Assembly: GCA_029959085.1 (NCBI GenBank)
Contig: JARWIR010000018.1
Location: forward strand, 2,604,001 to 2,668,000
Reading direction: 5' to 3'
Length of the DNA: 64,000 bases
Source: Nemophila menziesii
Taxonomy: Eukaryota; Streptophyta; Magnoliopsida; Boraginales; Hydrophyllaceae
How positions within the stretch are numbered: the stretch's first letter is position 1; the number at the start of each line of letters is the position of its first letter. Of this stretch, positions 62,985 to 64,000 are shown one piece after another. The notes beneath the pieces were generated by a model that was not told where the DNA came from, did no database searches, and saw only the letters and a list, made by a program, of their open reading frames with translations. The position numbers and the translations under genes are program-made.

Positions 62985-64000
62985 AGATGCGTGCATGAAG
63001 GTGAAATGGAGAAAATCATTGAAAGTTGTCATAGTTCACCTTATGAAGGTCACTTCAAGGGCGATAGAACCGCAGCTAAAGTTCTTCAATTCGGATTCTA
63101 TTGGCCAACCATACACAAAGATTTTCATCGTTTTGTCCAGTCATGTCACAGATGCCAGCACACTGGCAATATATCAAAAAGAGACGCGATGCCACTTAAT
63201 AATATTCTTGAAGTTGAAATCTTTGATGTATGGGGTTCAGATTTCATGGGACCTTTCATCACTTCCTATGGAAATCTTTATATTTTGCTTGCAGTAGATT
63301 ATGTGTCAAAGTGGGTAGAAGCAATGGCAACACCAAAGAATGATGCTCAAACTGTGATTAAGTTCTTAAAAACAAACATCTTTTCAAGACATGGTACGCC
63401 ACGTGTGCTAATCAGTGATAAAGGTACCCACTTTCTTAATGCTCCTCTGGGAAATTTTCTTCGGAAGTTTGGAGTGAAACACCGTACTTCAACCTGTTAT
63501 CACCCACAAACTAACGGTCAAGCTGAAGTTTCCAACCGGGAAATCATATCTATACTCGAGAAGACCGTGAGTAAATCGAGGAAAGATTGGTCGTTAAAGC
63601 TAGATGATGCTCTATGGGCTTACAGAACAGCATTTAAAACACCAGTTGGGGCATCTCCATATCGCATGGTCTACGGCAAAGCTTGTCATCTACCAATTGA
63701 ACTTGAAGCTTGAGCCTACTGGGCTATTAAAACTCTGAATCTAGATCCAGACTTGGCCGGGAAGCAAAGGATGATGCAGTTGAATGAGTTAGAGGAGTTT
63801 CGTTATCTTGCCTATGAAAATTCACGTCTCTACAAGGAGAAAACAAAGCGATGGCATGATAAGAGGCTCCGTCCAAAACATTTCGAGATAGGACAAAAGG
63901 TTTTATTATACAACTCTCGATTTTCGAACTACCCAGTAAAGCTTAAATCCCGCTGGGGAGGACCTTACATTGTTACCAAAGTCACGCCGCATGGAGCGAT
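62985..64000 (+). pseudogene. Pol: integrase (runs off the window)
   Basis: Inserts element cDNA into the genome. Counted from codon 62991, the zinc-binding part has H14, H21, C52 and C55 ([16 protein letters not shown]). The catalytic triad is D84 (GSDFMGP), D143 (SDKGTHF) and E179 ([10 protein letters not shown]), with 35 residues between the last two, the D,D35E spacing. A TGA at 63711-63713 interrupts after LPIELEA; coding resumes at once in frame (AYWAIKTLN) and reaches the GPY/F module (SRWGGPYIVTKV) at the window edge. The TGA is one C-to-T change from CGA. Confidence 0.9.

Larger units (their letters stand above)
57264..64000 (+). mobile_element. Athila-like Ty3/gypsy LTR retrotransposon (3' end outside window)
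   Basis: The order 5' LTR, tRNA-Asp primer site, gag with CCHC knuckle, protease with DLGASI, RT with FMDD, RNase H and integrase is Ty3/gypsy. The DLGAS protease, the GRPFLATGRTLID block and the tRNA-Asp primer are typical of the plant Athila lineage. It inserted after ATAACATT of unit 10; intact units continue TTAGTTTC at this point. The expected 5-bp target duplication is ACATT (57259-57263), to be confirmed beyond the window. Athila elements often carry an env-like frame after pol; it would lie to the right of 64000. Confidence 0.92.

Overview
The window is dicot-type plant nuclear DNA. The evidence is the plant-restricted Athila lineage of Ty3/gypsy retrotransposons, GT-AG intron-like junctions, plant promoter motifs (TATA, G-box, W-box) and a MITE-like foldback. 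There is no sign of bacterial gene organisation, and I recognise no rRNA or tRNA gene. The sequence alone does not let me name a species.

Bases 1-57263 are a single head-to-tail tandem array of a strongly AT-rich unit of about 5.59 kb. Ten units are visible, starting near 1, 5588, 11175, 16881, 22530, 27748, 33335, 38984, 44547 and 52593. The array runs off the left edge. Each complete unit carries, in order: a promoter-like block (W-box, TATA, G-box); a short acidic reading frame ending in a stop; a cluster of GCGACTAC/GTAGTCGC quasi-palindromes; a long AT-rich tract; a second TATA promoter; a small broken gene that may encode a secreted S1/SPH-type (self-incompatibility S1 homologue) protein; a foldback element of about 380 bp with arms of about 180 bp; and a spacer with a small GC-rich stem region.

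The units form sequence classes: type A (1, 2, 3, 6 and the back of 5), type B (4, 7, 8 and the fronts of 5 and 9) and the more diverged type C (back of 9, and 10). Unit 4 is closer to unit 7, 16.4 kb away, than to its neighbours. Unit 5 is a B-to-A chimera. Unit 9 contains a B-to-C junction with filler DNA, plus about 2.7 kb of a highly diverged relative of the unit, part of it duplicated as an 817-bp tandem repeat. This is what repeated unequal exchange or gene conversion would leave.

From 57264 to the right edge, unit 10 is interrupted by an Athila-like LTR retrotransposon on the + strand: a 5' LTR of about 1.475 kb, a primer-binding site matching tRNA-Asp, then gag, protease, reverse transcriptase, RNase H and integrase. 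The 3' LTR lies outside the window. Gag-pol is broken by one frameshift and five in-frame stops. Every stop is one C-to-T change from an Arg or Gln codon, as expected for a silenced, cytosine-methylated element.

I see no clearly functional host gene. The main open question is whether the repeated unit, with two promoter-like blocks, a gene remnant and a long hairpin, is transcribed and feeds small-RNA production, or is only a very long-period satellite.
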